DNA of 33,688 nt from an uncultured Bacteroidales bacterium (lineage in GTDB: Bacteria; Bacteroidota; Bacteroidia; Bacteroidales; FEN-979): assembly GCA_903959905.1 (NCBI GenBank), contig CAJBYO010000089.1, positions 1 through 33,688 of the forward strand, given 5' to 3'. The notes below the pieces were generated by a model. It worked only from the letters and a program-made list of their open reading frames with translations, did no database searches and was not told where the DNA came from. The position numbers and the translations under genes are program-made. This document shows, in pieces, positions 30,528 to 33,688 of this stretch (positions are counted from its first letter, which is position 1; each line of letters begins with the position of its first letter).

Positions 30528-31427
30528 CTAAAAAAGGCTTAACTGAACACCATCCTCACGACCCTGTGTTGAAGGAATCTGGATTAAAGGGATGCCATAT
30601 CGACGTTGTAATTCAGATTTCAGTGTTCTGATTGAATCCCAGTATTCCGGGCTGACTTCCGACCCTTTGTAAATTTCACGGTACCGTGGAAGGAGTTCCG
30701 GAAACCGGGCATCCAGGAAACGAAAGAACTTCTGCTTTGTGCTTCCTTTCAGGTTCAGCGGCCATGCAGAAAGTCCCGACACACGTGCTTTTTTTGCGCG
30801 GCAGTATATGCCTTCAAGGTTTTGCAGGTCATCATTGATCAGTGGAATAACCGGGGTCAGCATGACATTGGTCACGCATCCTGCTTCCCGCATTCGCTCC
30901 AATACTTTGAACCGCTCTTCTGCCGGCGCAGCGCCGGGCTCCATGATATTCCGCAGTTTTTCAGCCAGGATGGTGATACTTGCCCCGACATACACAGAGG
31001 TGACCGCCGCAAGTTCAGCTATCAGATCAATATCCCTCAGGATCAGCGAGGATTTGGTGGTGATCACAACAGGGTTCCTGTGCCTGATAAGTACTTTCCA
31101 GATATCCGGCATGATCTTCTTCTCAGCTTCCGCGGGCTGGTAGGCATCTGTTACCCCGGAGAGGTTGATGCGGGCATGCCGCCATTTTGCCCTCGACAAC
31201 TCGCGGTCAAGCACCGCAGCAACATTGGCTTTTGCATAAATTTCGGTGAAAAAACTCCCGGTTCCGAGGTACTCATGCGAATATTGCGCAAAGCAGTAGC
31301 GGCATCCGTGGGTGCATCCGCGGTAAACATTCACATCCCAGTTGCATGGCATTTCATTTTCATGGAAATGAAGGGCCGATTTTACAGTAAGTTCTTTGAT
31401 CTTCCCGGATTCCTGCATAATGTTCAT
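30528..31427 (-). CDS. SPL-family radical SAM protein
   Basis: This 299-residue protein carries the radical SAM [4Fe-4S] motif in VYRGCTHGCRYCFAQ (Cys38, Cys42, Cys45), a CX3CX2C cluster typical of the family. Related stretches include NLSGVTDAYQPAE, VVITTKSSLILRDIDL and VMLTPVIPLINDD. It matches the group annotated as SPL (spore photoproduct lyase-like) family or Rv2578c-like proteins, common in non-sporulating bacteria. The substrate is unknown; true spore photoproduct repair is unlikely in Bacteroidota. It is divergent from metG and precedes the LD-carboxypeptidase gene, but no shared function is evident. Confidence 0.9.
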   Translation of the reverse strand: MNIMQESGKIKELTVKSALHFHENEMPCNWDVNVYRGCTHGCRYCFAQYSHEYLGTGSFFTEIYAKANVAAVLDRELSRAKWRHARINLSGVTDAYQPAEAEKKIMPDIWKVLIRHRNPVVITTKSSLILRDIDLIAELAAVTSVYVGASITILAEKLRNIMEPGAAPAEERFKVLERMREAGCVTNVMLTPVIPLINDDLQNLEGIYCRAKKARVSGLSAWPLNLKGSTKQKFFRFLDARFPELLPRYREIYKGSEVSPEYWDSIRTLKSELQRRYGIPLIQIPSTQGREDGVQLSLF

Positions 31428-31494
31428 CGATGATTAGAAACTGATCATTCCGCCAGATACAAGATCTGCTTTTTTGTTGAATTGGGGTGATTTT

Positions 31495-31532
31495 TTTGTT
31501 GAACATCCATTTTTCATTATTTCATATCTTTG
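31495..31532 (+). promoter_or_regulatory. Predicted promoter of metG
   Basis: TATCTTTG at 31525-31532 matches TAnnTTTG exactly, 36 bases before the metG ATG. TTTG at 31495-31498 or TTG at 31499-31501 is a possible -33 element, though the spacing (26 or 23 bases) is longer than usual. Confidence 0.5.
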
Positions 31533-31568
31533 CCTGTTATACCAATTCCATTCTCAGCGCCAGATCCC

Positions 31569-33620
31569 ATGAACGACAAACCAGCTTACAAGCGTTATAC
31601 CGTGACCTCCGCCCTGCCCTATGCCAACGGGCCCATTCACATCGGACACCTGGCCGGGGTGTATGTTCCGGCCGACATCTATGTACGGTTCCTGCGGATG
31701 AATGACGAGGATGTGATTTTTATCGGCGGATCGGACGAACACGGCGTTCCCATCACCATCAAGGCGTTGCAGCAGGGGGTTTCTCCCCAGGATATCGTCG
31801 ATAAGTACCATGGGATCATTAAAAAATCTTTTAAAGATTTCGGAATTTCTTTTGATATCTACTCCCGCACCTCCAACCCGATCCATCATGAAACAGCCTC
31901 CGGCTTTTTCCGCAAAATGTATGATGCCGGGCAGTTTATTGAGCAGGTTTCGGAGCAGTACTTCGATGAAGCCACAAGGCAGTTCCTTGCCGACCGTTAC
32001 ATCACCGGCACCTGTCCGCACTGCGGATTTGAAAAAGCCTATGGCGACCAATGCGAAAAGTGCGGCACCACACTCAATGCAACCGACCTCATTGAACCCA
32101 AATCGGTGCTAAGCGGAAATAAGCCATTGTTGCGTGAAACCAGGCACTGGTTCCTTCCGCTCGACCAGTATGAACCCTGGCTGCGGGAATGGATCCTTGA
32201 GGGCCATAAGGATGACTGGAAAATCAACGTTTACGGGCAGTGCAAGTCATGGATCGACCAGGGGCTGCAACCCCGTGCTGTTACCCGCGACCTTGACTGG
32301 GGGGTGAAAGTTCCTGTTGACGGCGCCGACGGTAAAGTCCTGTATGTATGGTTTGACGCACCGATCGGCTATATTTCGGCCACGAGGGAACTGACCCCGG
32401 AGTGGGAAAAATACTGGAAAGACCCTGAAAGCAAACTGGTGCACTTCATCGGCAAAGACAACATCGTATTTCACTGCATCATCTTCCCGGCCATGCTGAA
32501 GGCTGAAGGCACCTATATCCTGCCCGACAACGTTCCGGCCAACGAATTCCTCAACCTGGAAGGCGACAAGATATCAACCTCCCGTAACTGGGCTGTATGG
32601 CTGCATGAATACCTGGAGGCATTCCCCGGCAAGCAGGATGTGCTTAGATACGTTCTAACCTCCGCAGCACCCGAAACCAAAGACAATGATTTCACCTGGA
32701 AAGACTTCCAGACGAGGAACAACAGCGAACTGGTTGCCATCCTGGGAAATTTCGTGAACCGTACCATCGTCCTTACACACAAATACTTTGAAGGGAAGGT
32801 TCCTGCAGCAGGAGTATACAATGATGCTGACAGGACGGCTATGGACGAGATGCGCCAGTTCCCCGGCCGGATCGGCGCCAGCATTCACAACTACCGCTTC
32901 CGCGAAGCGCTGGCCGACATGATGAACCTGGCCAGGCTCGGAAACAAATACCTTACCGACAATGAACCGTGGAAACTCTTCACCACCGATCCTGTCAGGG
33001 TGGGAACCGTTCTCAACCTTTCATTGCAGATCTGCGCACAGCTTTCCATCGTTGCTGAACCATTCCTCCCGTTTTCTGCAGCCAGGATAAGGCATACCCT
33101 CAACCTCGGAACATATAAATGGATGGACGCTGCTTTATTGAACTGGCTTTCTTCCGGGCACCAGTTGAACCAGCCGGAATTGCTTTTTGAAAAGATCGAG
33201 GAACCGGCCATCCAGGCGCAGGTTCAGAAACTGCTCGACACAAAACTGGCCAATGAAGCGGCACAGGCCAAAGCGCCTGTCAAGCCGGGGAAGGATGCCA
33301 TCGGCTTTGAAGATTTTGCGAAAATGGACATCCGCACTGGCACCATCATTGAAGCGGAAAAGGTGGCAAAAACCGATAAACTCCTGAAACTTAAAATTGA
33401 TACCGGTCTTGATCAGCGAACGGTTGTTTCGGGTATTGCGAAATACTTCTCCCCGGAAGCGATCATCGGCAAACGCGTCAGCATCCTGGTGAACCTTGAA
33501 CCACGCAAACTGAAAGGCATTGAATCGCAGGGTATGATCCTGATGGCTGAGAATCCTGATGGCACGCTTTTCTTCGTTACTCCTGATGAAGGCGCAATGA
33601 ATGGTTCGGATATAAAATAA
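31569..33620 (+). CDS. metG: Methionyl-tRNA synthetase with C-terminal tRNA-binding domain
   Basis: This 683-residue class I synthetase charges tRNA-Met with methionine. The ATP-binding HIGH motif is at 24-27 (PIHIGHLAG) and the KMSKS loop appears as KISTS (Lys334, GDKISTSRN), a known MetG1 variant. Zinc-binding cysteines are seen in CPHCG and CEKCG (about 155-175), and [14 protein letters not shown] is the family core. An anticodon-binding helical domain follows. Residues from about 578 form an EMAP/Trbp111-type tRNA-binding domain ([44 protein letters not shown]), the dimerising module of long-form MetG. ATG at 31569 is chosen over TTG at 31530, which overlaps the predicted promoter. Confidence 0.97.
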   Translation: MNDKPAYKRYTVTSALPYANGPIHIGHLAGVYVPADIYVRFLRMNDEDVIFIGGSDEHGVPITIKALQQGVSPQDIVDKYHGIIKKSFKDFGISFDIYSRTSNPIHHETASGFFRKMYDAGQFIEQVSEQYFDEATRQFLADRYITGTCPHCGFEKAYGDQCEKCGTTLNATDLIEPKSVLSGNKPLLRETRHWFLPLDQYEPWLREWILEGHKDDWKINVYGQCKSWIDQGLQPRAVTRDLDWGVKVPVDGADGKVLYVWFDAPIGYISATRELTPEWEKYWKDPESKLVHFIGKDNIVFHCIIFPAMLKAEGTYILPDNVPANEFLNLEGDKISTSRNWAVWLHEYLEAFPGKQDVLRYVLTSAAPETKDNDFTWKDFQTRNNSELVAILGNFVNRTIVLTHKYFEGKVPAAGVYNDADRTAMDEMRQFPGRIGASIHNYRFREALADMMNLARLGNKYLTDNEPWKLFTTDPVRVGTVLNLSLQICAQLSIVAEPFLPFSAARIRHTLNLGTYKWMDAALLNWLSSGHQLNQPELLFEKIEEPAIQAQVQKLLDTKLANEAAQAKAPVKPGKDAIGFEDFAKMDIRTGTIIEAEKVAKTDKLLKLKIDTGLDQRTVVSGIAKYFSPEAIIGKRVSILVNLEPRKLKGIESQGMILMAENPDGTLFFVTPDEGAMNGSDIK

Positions 33621-33660
33621 CCTTAGGCAGCGGTTCATAGACTGTGTTAATAGTTTTTTT

Positions 33661-33688
33661 ACCGCAGAGACGCAGAGGCGCAGAGAAA
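33661..33688. repeat. Start of a CGCAGAG-type repeat cut by the window end
   Basis: Three CGCAGAG words occur at 8-bp spacing (CGCAGAGA, CGCAGAGG, CGCAGAGA) at the very end. The word resembles the CGCAGA-rich arms of the inverted repeat at 29422-29537. How far it continues cannot be seen. Confidence 0.6.

Noticed and set aside
30528..31427. True spore photoproduct lyase
   Set aside because: The family label SPL is broad and nothing here suggests a spore-forming organism.
1..33688. tRNA, rRNA or known riboswitch
   Set aside because: No cloverleaf with conserved TTCGA-type arm, rRNA stretch or recognisable aptamer was found by reading the intergenic regions; a covariance-model scan would be needed to exclude small RNAs.

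Overview
The window reads as chromosomal DNA of a member of the Bacteroidota. The evidence is two secreted proteins ending in type IX secretion (T9SS) type-A C-terminal sorting domains, repeated matches to the Bacteroidota promoter -7 element TAnnTTTG, weak or absent Shine-Dalgarno sequences, a DUF4292 lipoprotein, a viroplasmin-type RNase H1 and a methionyl-tRNA synthetase with a C-terminal tRNA-binding domain. No T9SS machinery, rRNA, tRNA or CRISPR array was seen. I cannot assign genus or species.

Layout. (1) 1-12.0 kb: one giant minus-strand gene for a 3,899-residue cell-surface protein made of about 40 Ig/PKD-like modules in three main families, ended by a strong terminator at 202-246. 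(2) 12.2-15.9 kb: a two-gene minus-strand unit, a CorC/HlyC-type CNNM-CBS membrane protein followed one base later by a DUF2142 polytopic membrane protein. (3) 16.0-19.6 kb: a plus-strand secreted sialidase-like (Asp-box) protein with a T9SS sorting domain. Heptamer repeat arrays lie both upstream of it and inside its coding sequence. (4) 19.6-27.2 kb: a minus-strand envelope block in transcription order flippase, dut, TPR protein, DUF4292 lipoprotein, EnvC-like murein hydrolase activator and EamA transporter, then a small membrane protein. (5) 27.2-28.4 kb: a repeat-rich island with a single-domain Y1 (HUH) transposase between two identical 42-bp direct repeats, followed by five 52-bp tandem units each carrying a REP-like hairpin. 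(6) 28.4-33.7 kb: housekeeping genes, namely RNase H1 (+), YraN (-), an S66 LD-carboxypeptidase (-), an SPL-family radical SAM protein (-) and MetG (+).

The most unusual content is the repeat DNA. A 7-bp repeat (GTCACNN, or GTGACNN on the other strand) occurs in three places within 4.4 kb: between the divergent corC and sialidase promoters, in frame inside the sialidase gene just after the signal peptide, and as a large hairpin touching the eamA stop codon. A second, AT-rich heptamer array touches the dut stop codon. In the sialidase gene the unit length is not a multiple of three, and both alternative frames reach a stop within 60 bases of the array, so unit gain or loss would switch the protein off. 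This resembles a contingency locus, but whether the array varies is untested.

How the genes may work together: most of the window concerns the cell envelope (adhesin-like giant protein, secreted sialidase-like protein, glycan flippase, outer-membrane lipoprotein, murein hydrolase activator, LD-carboxypeptidase). Dut, RNase H1, YraN and MetG are housekeeping functions.
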